DNA of 38,264 nt from Burkholderiaceae bacterium (GTDB taxonomy: Bacteria > Pseudomonadota > Gammaproteobacteria > Burkholderiales > Burkholderiaceae_C). Positions 27,247 to 35,259 of this stretch are shown piece by piece. The translations under genes and the position numbers were made by a program. The stretch is taken from assembly GCA_023150375.1 (NCBI GenBank), contig JAKLLA010000030.1:1-38264 (forward strand), read 5' to 3'. Numbering within the stretch: position 1 is the first letter of the stretch; the number at the start of each line of letters is the position of its first letter. The notes under the pieces are model-generated. The model was not told the DNA's origin and made no database searches. It saw nothing but the letters and a program-made list of their open reading frames with translations.

Positions 27247-27471
27247 GTGGCGCCACGCACGCACAGCGACCGCCTGGCGCGCCTGGAGCAGCAGCAACGG
27301 GCCCGCCAGCCGGGCGTGTGCCCGGTGGTGATCTACACCATGGGCGAGCCCTTGCCGGATCCCCGCCCTCACCCTGAGGGTGGGGTGTTCTTCCTCATCC
27401 CGGACAACGGTCGCGGCGACCCATCAACGACTGCGCAGCCTTGCGCACTCAGGCCCACCGCCAATGCATGA
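27247..27471 (+). CDS. Small protein with DRLARLE start (first of three)
   Basis: A 74-aa product starting at GTG 27247, three bases after the previous stop. Its beginning THSDRLARLEQQQRARQPGV resembles those of the genes at 27721 and 27914. The middle VVIYTMGEPLPD is a probable beta strand. Function unknown; the stop overlaps the next start. Confidence 0.65.
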   Translation: MAPRTHSDRLARLEQQQRARQPGVCPVVIYTMGEPLPDPRPHPEGGVFFLIPDNGRGDPSTTAQPCALRPTANA

Positions 27472-27746
27472 CGAAACCCGCTGCAAGCCGCGCCATTGCT
27501 GGGGAAGTGCTCGACCCTGCCCCCCCCGGCCGGCGAGCGCCCGTGCGCCTGGACACGGCCGATTCGATCCGGCTGGAAATGGCCCGGGTCTACCGGGATG
27601 CCCGCGCCCGCAAGCTGGATTCGCAGGAGGCGTCGCGCCTGGTCTACATGCTGGGCGAGATCCGCAAGGCCTACGAGACGACCGTGATCGAGCGCCGGCT
27701 GAAGTCACTGGAGGAAGAGCATGAAGGCAATCCACGCAAGGCTTGA
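27468..27746 (+). CDS. Hypothetical protein
   Basis: A 92-aa protein. The core LDTADSIRLEMARVYRDARARKLDSQEASRLVYMLGEIRKAYE looks like two helices of the kind found in small phage- and island-encoded proteins. Its C-terminal end is acidic (RLKSLEEEHEG). The ATG overlaps the previous stop, and its own 3' end overlaps the next gene by 26 bp. Confidence 0.72.
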   Translation: MTKPAASRAIAGEVLDPAPPGRRAPVRLDTADSIRLEMARVYRDARARKLDSQEASRLVYMLGEIRKAYETTVIERRLKSLEEEHEGNPRKA

Positions 27747-27927
27747 TCGCGTCGAGGCCATGCTTCACAGGAGGCGCCCGCCGCAGGGCCCGCAGGTGAT
27801 CCGCTTCGTGGGTCAACTGCCGGACGGCGGCACGGTGCCCGGCTTCCTGCTGCACGTCGGCGGCAGAACATCGCCATGCGACGCCGCCGATACCTTGAGC
27901 CTGGACGGTCGGCATGAAGCTCACTGA
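27721..27927 (+). CDS. Small protein of the DRLxRLE type (second of three)
   Basis: A 68-aa protein, MKAIHARLDRVEAMLHRRRP and then a strand-like VIRFVGQLPDGG. GAGGAAGAG immediately upstream is a good ribosome binding site. It overlaps both neighbours (26 bp and 14 bp), so its reality rests on the binding site and on similarity to its two siblings. Confidence 0.6.
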   Translation: MKAIHARLDRVEAMLHRRRPPQGPQVIRFVGQLPDGGTVPGFLLHVGGRTSPCDAADTLSLDGRHEAH

Positions 27928-28204
27928 CCGCCTGGCGCGACTGGAGCGCCTGCACTCCGCAGAGCACCCGCTGCGGACCCTGCTGCTGATGCGTACCGAC
28001 GCTGGCCAGCTGCGCCGGGTGGACGTGTGCGAGGAGTTCGGATGGCCGCGGGGCACTGATCCGTTGCCGTTCCGAGATCAGGCCACGGACGAAGCCGGGG
28101 CAGCCTTCGAGGCTGCAGCCCGCGCCGCCGGGTTCGTTCCGCTGGTGCTGGGCAGCGAGGCCGACTGCGTGGCGCTCCTGCGTGACCTGGACGCGAGGGT
28201 GTGA
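27914..28204 (+). CDS. Small protein of the DRLxRLE type (third of three)
   Basis: A 96-aa protein. The start MKLTDRLARLERLHSAEHPL is like that of the two siblings, and TLLLMRTDAGQLRRVDV corresponds to their strand region. The extra C-terminal part (DEAGAAFEAAARAAGFVPLVLG) is absent from the others. Function unknown. Confidence 0.68.
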   Translation: MKLTDRLARLERLHSAEHPLRTLLLMRTDAGQLRRVDVCEEFGWPRGTDPLPFRDQATDEAGAAFEAAARAAGFVPLVLGSEADCVALLRDLDARV

Positions 28205-28205
28205 C

Positions 28206-28631
28206 ATGCGCAAGCACACCCGCCGCCGGCACCACGACGTGAACGCGCACCCGGTGCGTCTGGCCATGCTGGGCCCGCGTCCGCCCACCGATGCCGAGCT
28301 GGTGGCGCTGCGGTCCAAGGAGCTGCTGGCCCTGGCCGCGCTGGCTGAAGGCCGGGCCGCCGCGGGTGATCTGTTCATCCTCGGCCGGCGGGTGCTGGTG
28401 GCCGCGCACATCGCCCGCATGGGCATCGGGCCCGAGGTGCTGCCGCTGGTGCCCGCCTGCAGGCGAGTCCTCGACCTGGCCAAGGTCGATCCGGTGGCCG
28501 CTGGCCAGGATGCCGAAGGGGTGGCGGCGATGCGCGACGTGCTGGACCTGCACGATCAACAGCGCTGCGCGATGCCGGCGGGGGAGGCTGAGGCCGCGAT
28601 CCATGCGGCGGTGCAGGGCCGGCGGTGGTGA
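28206..28631 (+). CDS. Hypothetical protein, last gene of the element
   Basis: A 141-aa protein with a histidine/arginine-rich start (MRKHTRRRHHDVNAHPVRLAM) followed by a helical domain (LVALRSKELLALAALAEGRA, then FILGRRVLVAAHIARMGI). No family is recognised. It begins one base after the preceding stop and ends 69 bp before the right array; no terminator with a T run is seen in between. Confidence 0.72.
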   Translation: MRKHTRRRHHDVNAHPVRLAMLGPRPPTDAELVALRSKELLALAALAEGRAAAGDLFILGRRVLVAAHIARMGIGPEVLPLVPACRRVLDLAKVDPVAAGQDAEGVAAMRDVLDLHDQQRCAMPAGEAEAAIHAAVQGRRW

Positions 28632-28700
28632 TTCGTATCACCCAGGTCGCGCGCCGAACCCCGAACGGGCAAGGGTCAATCCGATTGACCGCACAACCCC

Positions 28701-28819
28701 TGTCGCAACTGTCGCAAAGCGTCGCAGCTGGCAAAACGCCCCGCAAACCCGCATGAATCCTCACTTGTCGCAGTTGTCGCAACTGTCGCAGGGGGCAAAC
28801 GTGCAATGACGCTGCGACA
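28701..28819 (-). repeat. Right inverted array of TGCGACA heptamers (IR-R)
   Basis: This is the mirror image of 19218-19336. TGTCGCA copies lie at 28701, 28710, 28766, 28775 and 28784, with a one-base variant CGTCGCA at 28720. After 22 bp comes the oppositely oriented TGCGACA at 28813-28819. Read from the outside, the gaps equal those of the left array exactly (22 bp gap; then starts 9, 9, 46, 10 and 9 bp apart). The core ATTCATGCGGGTTTGCGGG is conserved. Most other spacer bases have changed. The rest of 28632-28970 holds no supported gene. Confidence 0.9.
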
Positions 28820-28892
28820 ACCCTTGTAGGCGTCGCCATGGGGTGACCGACCTGCAAAGATGCCTAGCCCCGGCGCCAAGCGAAATGCACGT

Positions 28893-28913
28893 GGGGGCAA
28901 CTTTGGGGGCAAC
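28893..28913. promoter_or_regulatory. Putative integrase arm-binding sites, right
   Basis: GGGGGCAAC at 28893-28901 and 28905-28913. The 23 bp from 28891 match 17862-17884 with a single difference and the same 12-bp period. They lie about 60 bp inside attR. Confidence 0.6.
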
Positions 28914-28971
28914 TCCCAGTGGAGTCAGATCATCAATCGTTGTAAATCAACGACTTGCACATGAAATGTTG

Positions 28972-28988
28972 ACCCTGCACCGCCACCA
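28972..28988 (+). other. attR (displaced tRNA-Val 3' end)
   Basis: ACCCTGCACCGCCACCA copies attL except for the loss of one C before ACCA. Being no longer part of a tRNA, it is free to drift, which suggests the insertion is not very recent. An alternative is a mismatch-tolerant crossover. Confidence 0.8.
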
Positions 28989-28995
28989 GGAAATC

Positions 28996-29028
28996 AAAGG
29001 ACTTGCGAGCGATCGCAAGTCCTTTTTT
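28996..29028 (+). terminator. Original tRNA-Val terminator, displaced
   Basis: AAAGGACTTGCGA at 28996-29008 pairs with TCGCAAGTCCTTT at 29013-29025, followed by more T. It begins 8 bp after attR, just where a tRNA terminator would stand in the uninterrupted chromosome. Confidence 0.85.
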
Positions 29029-29126
29029 CTTTTCCGAGACCTGATGTCTGGGCGGCAGCGCTGTCTCGGGGCGGCCGCACCCCGTGTCGGGGTTCAGCAC
29101 CGGCCGACGCAGACCCGCCTCAGGCG

Positions 29127-29432
29127 TCAATCGCGCCGCAGGGCATGCTCCGTCGCGAGCACCTCACGAGCCTGACCTTCGACGACATCCGCCTGCGCGG
29201 CGCCTGTCCGGGAAGGTCGGGCCCAGCCGGGCGGCGGGCGATGCGTGCCCCGCCAACCCTGTGCAGCACGGAAGTCGAAGCTGCGCCAGGTCGGGCGGCG
29301 ACCGCGCAAGAGGTTCCAGCCCAGCCACAGCAGGCTCATCAGCGCACCCGCCAGCAGGAGGCTGAAAAGGAAGATCGTCGCGACGATGGCGATGGCCACG
29401 CGGGCCAGGGATCGGAGCAGGGAAGAAGGCAT
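29127..29432 (-). CDS. Small membrane protein
   Basis: A 101-aa protein with one strong membrane segment at about 11-39 (ARVAIAIVATIFLFSLLLAG and the following ALMSLLWLGWNLL). A basic cytoplasmic-type part follows (RGRRPTWRSF). The C-terminal 40 residues are polar and not conserved-looking. No family is recognised. It is on the strand opposite to the element and probably part of the host chromosome. Confidence 0.65.
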   Translation of the reverse strand: MPSSLLRSLARVAIAIVATIFLFSLLLAGALMSLLWLGWNLLRGRRPTWRSFDFRAAQGWRGTHRPPPGWARPSRTGAAQADVVEGQAREVLATEHALRRD

Positions 29433-29542
29433 GTCGGACCTGTGTCACGCGGCAGGACTGCGCGCGGCAGTGTACGACCCCTCGACGCCGACATCGTTCC
29501 CAAGCACGGCAACGTCCGGTGCGTTGCGCCCGGACACGCTGC

Positions 29543-31360
29543 TCAACCCGTCGCCGCCACCTCGCCCACCCCGCCGCCTCGGGCACCTTCGCGCAGCTGC
29601 AGGGCCATCAGGACCTGATTGCGCAACCCCTTCACCAGCATCAGCTCGCGCTCGGTGATCTGCAGGGGCTGGCCGGCGGGGGGGCTGTCGGCGTAGACCA
29701 TGCCGACGACCTGTCCGGCGCGCTGCAGCGGCAGCACCAGAAAGGAGGCTGCACGCACCTGGCTGTGGAACCAGGGGGGCAGACGGGCGGCGATGAGCGG
29801 ATCGCTGCTGTCGGAAATCAGCGTGTCACTGCCCTTGAGGCAGAGCAGGCCGAACAGGTCCTGTGGCGGCTGCAGCGGCACACGGAAGTGCGCAGCCAGC
29901 CGCGTGACCTCCGGCAGGTTGCCCAGGCGCCCCTCCAGCCGGTCCGGACCACGCTGGCGCAGGCAGATCAGCACGCGCCGCAGATGCAGCGCCTCCTGCA
30001 GGACCTGCATGAAGGTCTGCATCAGCTGGGCCACGCTGACGTCGGAGAGCGCGGCCAGACTGAGGCGCTCGATCCCGGCGGTGAGCTGGGCGAGGCGGCG
30101 AGGATCGTCGGGTCGCGTCGTCACCGCGGCGGGTCGGGCGGCAGGCCGGCCTGCGTCGTTGGCCGGCTTGCCGGACCGTGCCTGGACGTGAGACGCGGCG
30201 GGTGCGACGCGCGGCGGCGCCCCACGCGAGGCGGGCCGATCGCGCGCGGTCGTCTTGCCACCCATCACGGCACTGGCCGGACCCAGGGTCGCCGCCAGCA
30301 GTTCGGGACGGGGCAGGCTCATCACCGGCGCCAGTTCCGCCCACTCGGCCAGGCTGCGCTCGACGCCGGCGGTGACCTGTTCGGGGGTCAGGGCCAGGGC
30401 ATGGCCCCATTCGGCCTGGAAGCGCGCCAGGCGCCCCTCCCGCTCTTCGGGCGGACAGCCGAACACCTCCCGGGCCAGCCGGTTTGCCGCCGTGCAGACG
30501 GCGCGCACGTAGTCGTGGGGCGGCACGTCGGTCTCGGGCTCCGGGACGGCCAGGGGCCGCAGGGCGTGCACGACCGCCTCCGGCCAGCCCCACTGACGGG
30601 CGATCTCGATGCCCAGGTCCTGATAGCCCACGCCCATCACCTCGCGCGAGACCCGCTCGACGACGTCCGGGTCGATCCGATACGACACCGAGGGCTGGAA
30701 ACTTGCAGCGGCCTGTTCGGGACAGCTCTCGGCGAGCCGGCCTTCGACCTCCCGGGCCTCGTCGGCCAGGTGCAGCCAGGCCAGCATGACCCCGAGGTTC
30801 TGGAACAGCGCGGTGATGTAGGCGCTCTCCTGCAGCCTGCGGGACGGACAGAACTCGTTGGCGATCAGGGCCGCCATCAGCGCGCAGGCAAACTCCTCGC
30901 GCACACGGGCGCCGTCGGCGCCCTTGGGCAGCCGCTCGAACAGGGCCAGCGACGCCGCCAGCATGCCCACCGATTGAAAGCCCATCAGCGCGACGGCCCG
31001 GCTGACGGTGGTGATGCTGCCGCCGCCGGCCGAGCTGTAGTAGGCCGTGTTGATGAGCCGCAGCAGCTTGTTGGTCAGGGCGACGTCCTGGAGGACCTCG
31101 TCGGTGAGGGCGCGCTGGTGCGCCAGATCCGATCGGGACACCTTCTGGATGCCGCGGATGGATTCCTTCAACGACGGGAAATCCGCATGGCGGGTCATGC
31201 GGTCGAGCAACCGGGCCAGCTGGGCCGCGCGACGCGCCTCGGCATCGTCCTGGGCATCGTCCGGACTCCCTTCGGCCCGCGGCTCGGACAGGTCCTCCGG
31301 TGTACCCGGGACATCGGCCGACAGGGCGTCGGTGCGGGCGGTGGCGTCGGGATCTGGCAT
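29543..31360 (-). CDS. HDOD-domain protein with C-terminal GAF-like domain
   Basis: A 605-aa signalling protein. An HDOD domain spans about 50-270: [65 protein letters not shown] and [15 protein letters not shown]. The usual HD residues of HD-GYP enzymes are not there, so no phosphodiesterase activity is expected. A proline- and alanine-rich linker (about 350-410) leads to a GAF-like domain at about 420-590 ([22 protein letters not shown], then [20 protein letters not shown]). HDOD proteins often transmit c-di-GMP or stress signals by protein contacts. No partner gene is adjacent. Start [11 protein letters not shown] at 31360 heads an acidic N-terminal tail. Confidence 0.88.
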   Translation of the reverse strand: MPDPDATARTDALSADVPGTPEDLSEPRAEGSPDDAQDDAEARRAAQLARLLDRMTRHADFPSLKESIRGIQKVSRSDLAHQRALTDEVLQDVALTNKLLRLINTAYYSSAGGGSITTVSRAVALMGFQSVGMLAASLALFERLPKGADGARVREEFACALMAALIANEFCPSRRLQESAYITALFQNLGVMLAWLHLADEAREVEGRLAESCPEQAAASFQPSVSYRIDPDVVERVSREVMGVGYQDLGIEIARQWGWPEAVVHALRPLAVPEPETDVPPHDYVRAVCTAANRLAREVFGCPPEEREGRLARFQAEWGHALALTPEQVTAGVERSLAEWAELAPVMSLPRPELLAATLGPASAVMGGKTTARDRPASRGAPPRVAPAASHVQARSGKPANDAGRPAARPAAVTTRPDDPRRLAQLTAGIERLSLAALSDVSVAQLMQTFMQVLQEALHLRRVLICLRQRGPDRLEGRLGNLPEVTRLAAHFRVPLQPPQDLFGLLCLKGSDTLISDSSDPLIAARLPPWFHSQVRAASFLVLPLQRAGQVVGMVYADSPPAGQPLQITERELMLVKGLRNQVLMALQLREGARGGGVGEVAATG

Positions 31361-31476
31361 CTCTGCCGAATCGGGCGCCTCGCCGTGAGCTTGAGCCCCC
31401 GCTCAGGCGGGAGTGTGACAAGCGACCGCTTCGCCTGCCGGGCGCCCGACTCCCTCGACAGGCGGCGGCCGCGCCG

Positions 31477-32514
31477 TCAACGGCGCAGCGCCTCGGCGCA
31501 CTCCGGGATCAGCGCCGGCCCCCGGTAGATCAGGCCGGTGTAGACCTGCACCAGATCGGCCCCGGCCGCGCGCTTGGCACGCGCGTCGCTGCCACCGAGC
31601 ACCCCGCCGACGCCGATGATGGGGTAGCCGCTGCCCAGTTCGGCACGCAGGGCCCGGATGACCCGGTTGCTGGCCTCGCGCACCGGCGCCCCGGACAGCC
31701 CGCCGGTCTCTTCGGCGTGCGGCAGCCCGGCCACCGCGGTGCGTTCGATCGTGGTGTTGGTGGCCACGACGCCGTCGATGCCGTTGTGTCGCAGCGTCGC
31801 GGCGATGACCTGGATCTGCCCATCGTCCAGGTCCGGTGCGATCTTCACGAACATCGGCACGCTGCGGCCGTGCTCACGCGCCAGGCGCAGCCGGCGCTCC
31901 TGCAGGGCGCCGAGCAGGGCATCGAGCGCGGCGTCGCTCTGCAGCGCGCGCAGGTTCCGGGTGTTGGGGCTGGAGATGTTGACGGTGACGTAGTCGGCAT
32001 GCGGATACACGCCTTCCAGCCCGAGCAGGTAGTCGTCCGCCGCGGACTCGATCGGCGTGGCCGCGTTCTTGCCGATGTTCAGCCCCAGGATGCCGCCGCT
32101 GCGCCGGAACGAGCGCGCCCGGCGCACGTTGTCCAGGAAGGCCGCCAGGCCCTCGTTGTTGAAGCCCAGCCGGTTGATCAGGGCCTGGGCCTGGGGCAGG
32201 CGGAACATGCGCGGCCGGGGGTTGCCGGGCTGCCCCTTGGGCGTGACCGTGCCGACCTCGATGAAGCCGAAACCCATCGCGCCCAGCCCGTCGATGCAGC
32301 GGCCGTTCTTGTCCAGCCCCGCGGCCAGACCGATCCGGTTGGGAAAGCGCAGGCCCGCGATGTGGACCGGATCGTCCACGCGCCGCTGGCTCCACAGGCA
32401 TTGCAGCGGGGTGTTCTGCCAGCGCGCCAGGGCATCGAGGGTGTGTTCGTGGGCGGTCTCGGGATCGAGGCTGAACAGGAAGGGCCGGGTCAGGCCATAG
32501 GGAACAAACGCCAT
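31477..32514 (-). CDS. pyrD: Dihydroorotate dehydrogenase (quinone), class 2
   Basis: A 345-aa membrane-associated FMN enzyme that oxidises dihydroorotate to orotate in pyrimidine synthesis, passing electrons to quinone. The N-terminal helix region ([29 protein letters not shown]) is the quinone-binding part of class 2 enzymes. FMN motifs include [35 protein letters not shown] and IIGVGGV. The catalytic serine lies in [14 protein letters not shown] 32514 is chosen because it begins the family homology; GGGAG lies further upstream. The gene is divergent from rpiA with a 48-bp gap, so the promoters must overlap. Confidence 0.96.
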   Translation of the reverse strand: MAFVPYGLTRPFLFSLDPETAHEHTLDALARWQNTPLQCLWSQRRVDDPVHIAGLRFPNRIGLAAGLDKNGRCIDGLGAMGFGFIEVGTVTPKGQPGNPRPRMFRLPQAQALINRLGFNNEGLAAFLDNVRRARSFRRSGGILGLNIGKNAATPIESAADDYLLGLEGVYPHADYVTVNISSPNTRNLRALQSDAALDALLGALQERRLRLAREHGRSVPMFVKIAPDLDDGQIQVIAATLRHNGIDGVVATNTTIERTAVAGLPHAEETGGLSGAPVREASNRVIRALRAELGSGYPIIGVGGVLGGSDARAKRAAGADLVQVYTGLIYRGPALIPECAEALRR

Positions 32515-32562
32515 AATTCGTGGATTCTCCCCCATGACACGCGCCCGCCGGCGCGCGCAGCG

Positions 32563-33225
32563 ATGACTCGAGACGAACTGAAGGCCTGGGTGGGCCGGGC
32601 TGCCCTCAGCTACGTGCAACCGGATTCCGTGGTCGGCGTGGGCACCGGCTCCACCGTGAATCACTTCATCGACGCCCTGGCGGGGATGAAGGATCGTATC
32701 GCCGGAGCCGTCTCCAGCTCGGTGGCCAGCACCGTCCGGCTGCAGGCCCACGGCATCCGCGTGCTGGAAGCCTCTCAGGTGGAGTCGCTGCCGGTCTACA
32801 TCGACGGCGCCGACGAGATCGACCCGAGGGGCTGCATGATCAAGGGCGGCGGCGCCGCCCTGACGCGCGAGAAGATCGTCGCCGACCTGGCCGATCGTTT
32901 CGTCTGCATCGTCGACGACAGCAAGCAGGTCGACGTGCTGGGACGCTACCCCCTGCCGATCGAGGTGATCCCGATGGCCGCCGCACAGCTGCAGCGTCGC
33001 TTCGCTCGCGCCTTCTCGGGCGACGCCCGGCTGCGCGGGGGCGTCGTCACCGACAACGGCAACTGCATCCTGGACGTGCACGGCCTGCGCATCGACGATC
33101 CGCTGGCGATGGAGACCGAGGTCAATCAGTGGCCCGGCGTGGTGACGGTAGGGATCTTCGCCCGCCATCGGGCGGCGATCTGCCTGATGGGCCACGACGA
33201 CGGCGTGCGCACGCTGACGTACTGA
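32563..33225 (+). CDS. rpiA: Ribose-5-phosphate isomerase A
   Basis: A 220-aa cytoplasmic enzyme that interconverts ribose 5-phosphate and ribulose 5-phosphate in the pentose phosphate pathway. Family motifs are [16 protein letters not shown] near the start, [27 protein letters not shown] with the catalytic acid, and [14 protein letters not shown]. Length matches RpiA (about 219). It is followed by a convergent gene after 18 bp. Confidence 0.96.
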   Translation: MTRDELKAWVGRAALSYVQPDSVVGVGTGSTVNHFIDALAGMKDRIAGAVSSSVASTVRLQAHGIRVLEASQVESLPVYIDGADEIDPRGCMIKGGGAALTREKIVADLADRFVCIVDDSKQVDVLGRYPLPIEVIPMAAAQLQRRFARAFSGDARLRGGVVTDNGNCILDVHGLRIDDPLAMETEVNQWPGVVTVGIFARHRAAICLMGHDDGVRTLTY

Positions 33226-33243
33226 GGGACGCCCGCGTACCCG

Positions 33244-34038
33244 TCAGGCTGCCTCGCGCGGCGGTAGGTCCGAGCCGAAGTCGAGGCAGCCATGCACCGT
33301 CGCGTGCAGGGAAGCGTAGAAGGCTGCCGAGAAGAACAGCGCCGCGGGGATCGCGAAGAACATCGCCCAGGCCGCCAGGCCCAGCATCGCGAGCACGCCA
33401 CCGAGCGTGAGCGAGAGCAGCAGGTCCGCCGCCACCCAGCTGATGCCATAGACGGCAAAGGCGCCGAGGTTGCGGAAGCTCGCCAGGGCACTGGCGAAGA
33501 GCGCGCGTGCGACGCTGCCCCCCTGGCGCGCCAGGATCACCGGGGCATGCCAGAACACCAGCGCCACCGGGACCAGCATGAGCATGCGCAGCAGTACCCC
33601 CGACTGCAGCGTCTGAAACGCCGCCAGCCGGGCCTCGTCTTCGATGCCATCGGACATCGCGCTGCGCCAGGCCGTCGACAGATCCGGGTCCACCCACTCG
33701 GCCAGCAGGAACATGCCGGCCACTGCCAGGGCGTGCAAGCCGCCCAGCAGCGCGATCGACCGCCGGCTGGGCGCAGCGAACGGCAGGAACAGCGCGGCAG
33801 GCGTGGGGCGCCGTCCAGCCTGCAGGGTCTCGATGGCCTGCACCCAGCCCGCCGACAGGGCCGGCAGCAGGGCGGCCGCCAGCGGAGCACCCACCAGCGG
33901 CAGGGCCAGCAGCAGCCCCAGCCCGAACAGCATGAAACCCATCAGGCCCGCCAGGGTCAGGGGCTGGGCTCTCAGCAGTTGCACGCCGCGGGTCATCCAG
34001 CGCATCCCGTCCAGGGCGGGCGCCTGCCTCAGCTTCAT
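33244..34038 (-). CDS. BPSS1780-like integral membrane protein
   Basis: A 264-aa protein with about five or six hydrophobic segments: TLAGLMGFMLFGLGLLLALPLV, IALLGGLHALAVAGMFLLA, VLLRMLMLVPVALVFWHAPV, AFAVYGISWVAADLLLSLTLGG, and LAMLGLAAWAMFFAIPAALFF. It resembles the BPSS1780 family of betaproteobacterial membrane proteins, whose function is unknown. ATG 34038 overlaps the thrB stop (ATGA), so the two are coexpressed, a neighbourhood common in Burkholderiales. Confidence 0.82.
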   Translation of the reverse strand: MKLRQAPALDGMRWMTRGVQLLRAQPLTLAGLMGFMLFGLGLLLALPLVGAPLAAALLPALSAGWVQAIETLQAGRRPTPAALFLPFAAPSRRSIALLGGLHALAVAGMFLLAEWVDPDLSTAWRSAMSDGIEDEARLAAFQTLQSGVLLRMLMLVPVALVFWHAPVILARQGGSVARALFASALASFRNLGAFAVYGISWVAADLLLSLTLGGVLAMLGLAAWAMFFAIPAALFFSAAFYASLHATVHGCLDFGSDLPPREAA

Positions 34039-35036
34039 GATGCAGCCCCGTCCGTGGGACGCAGCCAGTGCCACGGATTTCCGACCCTCTCGCGCAGGAT
34101 GCGTTCGAAGTGGCGCGGGTCGTGGGCCTGCAGCTGGCTGGCTTCGCGCGGGAGGTGCAAGTCCCACAGTCGCGAGAGCCAGAAACGCAGCGCACCGGCT
34201 CGCAGCAGGGCCGGCAGCAGCCGCTGTTCGTCGTGCGTCAGCTCGCGCTCGGCATCGTAGGCCGTCAGGAAGGCATGCGCGCGTTCTTCGTCCAGGCGGC
34301 CGGTGTCCAGGGCCACACACCAGTCGTTCAGACACACCGCGATGTCGAACAGCCAGGTGTCGACCCCCGCGAAGTAGAAGTCGAAGAAGCCGGTCAGGCG
34401 TTCATGGCCCGGCAGGCCGTCGAACATGACGTTGTCACGGAAAAGATCGGCATGCACCGGCCCGCGAGGCAATGCCAGGAAGGCCGGGGTCTGAGCCAGA
34501 TGCTGCTGGAAGGCGAGTTCCTGATCGATCAGCAGGCGCTGGCCCTCGTCCAGGAAGGGTCGCACGACGGGTACCGTCTCGGTCCACCAGGCCAGTCCGC
34601 GCAGGTTCTGCTGGCGGCGCGGATAGTCGGCCGCCTGCAGGTGCATGCGTGCCAGCATCGCACCGACCTGGCGGCAATGCCAGTCGGAAGGCGCCAGCTG
34701 ATGCCCGCCCGCCAGCCTGTCCACCAGCGCGGCTGGCTTGCCTGCGACCTGGTGCAGGATCTCGCCGGACGCGTCGGCCTGCGGCTCGGGCACCGGGATG
34801 CCCCGCCCGGCCAGATGCTTCATCAGGTGCAGGTAGAAGGGCAGCTGATCATGCTGCAGACGCTCGAACAACGTCAGCACCCAGCGCCGCCGGACGCCAG
34901 CGTCCTGCGTGTCGACGAAGTAGTTGGTGTTCTCGATGCCTGCCGTGATGCCTTTCAGGGAGACCACTCGGCCCAGGTTCAATCTATTCGCCAGCGCCTG
35001 GACTTCTTCCAGGCTCACCTCGGTGAAAACAGCCAT
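34035..35036 (-). CDS. thrB: Homoserine kinase, APH-fold type
   Basis: A 333-aa kinase that phosphorylates homoserine for threonine synthesis. It belongs to the aminoglycoside-phosphotransferase fold used by many proteobacteria, not to the GHMP-kinase ThrB of E. coli. Motifs are SLKGITAGIENTNYFVDT at the start, the catalytic loop GPVHADLFRDNVMFDG (D and N) and the metal-binding FFDFYFAG. A start at MAVFTEVSLEEVQALANRLNLG is the family start. The upstream 196 bp to polA is shared by divergent promoters. Confidence 0.92.
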   Translation of the reverse strand: MAVFTEVSLEEVQALANRLNLGRVVSLKGITAGIENTNYFVDTQDAGVRRRWVLTLFERLQHDQLPFYLHLMKHLAGRGIPVPEPQADASGEILHQVAGKPAALVDRLAGGHQLAPSDWHCRQVGAMLARMHLQAADYPRRQQNLRGLAWWTETVPVVRPFLDEGQRLLIDQELAFQQHLAQTPAFLALPRGPVHADLFRDNVMFDGLPGHERLTGFFDFYFAGVDTWLFDIAVCLNDWCVALDTGRLDEERAHAFLTAYDAERELTHDEQRLLPALLRAGALRFWLSRLWDLHLPREASQLQAHDPRHFERILRERVGNPWHWLRPTDGAAS

Positions 35037-35259
35037 CGGCAAAGGTCGGTGAAGGAGGGTCGGGGCACGACCGGTACGGGCATCGTTGCGGCGGATACGG
35101 CAGCCAGAAGGTTGCGCCAGCCCATCGGCGCAGCGATGGGGGCCGCGTCTACCCCAGTGGGGCGCCGCATGGAGCCGGTCATGCATTGTAGGTCGGTCGC
35201 CCCCGACGACCGGATGAACCACAATCCGACCCATGAGCCTCGACTCCGTGTACTCCGAC

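Larger units (their letters stand above)
17731..28988 (+). mobile_element. 11.2-kb integrative element at tRNA-Val
   Basis: The element is bounded by the tRNA-Val 3' end (17731-17748) and a nearly identical 17-bp copy (28972-28988). It carries a tRNA-type tyrosine integrase beside the tRNA, an AlpA-like regulator, a probable C4-type antisense RNA, a Toprim primase-like gene, a DUF3987-type ATPase, two Mor-like regulators and many small unknown genes, all on the + strand. Two 119-bp inverted heptamer arrays enclose everything but the integrase. No structural phage genes, large terminase, relaxase or type IV secretion genes are seen. The gene content resembles P4-like satellites and related non-conjugative islands, but assignment to a known class is inference. 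Confidence 0.9.

Noticed and set aside
21994-28631. Phage terminase, portal, capsid, relaxase or toxin-antitoxin genes in the element
   Set aside because: I read every gene for ATPase/nuclease terminase motifs, relaxase HUH motifs and common toxin folds and found none that I could support.
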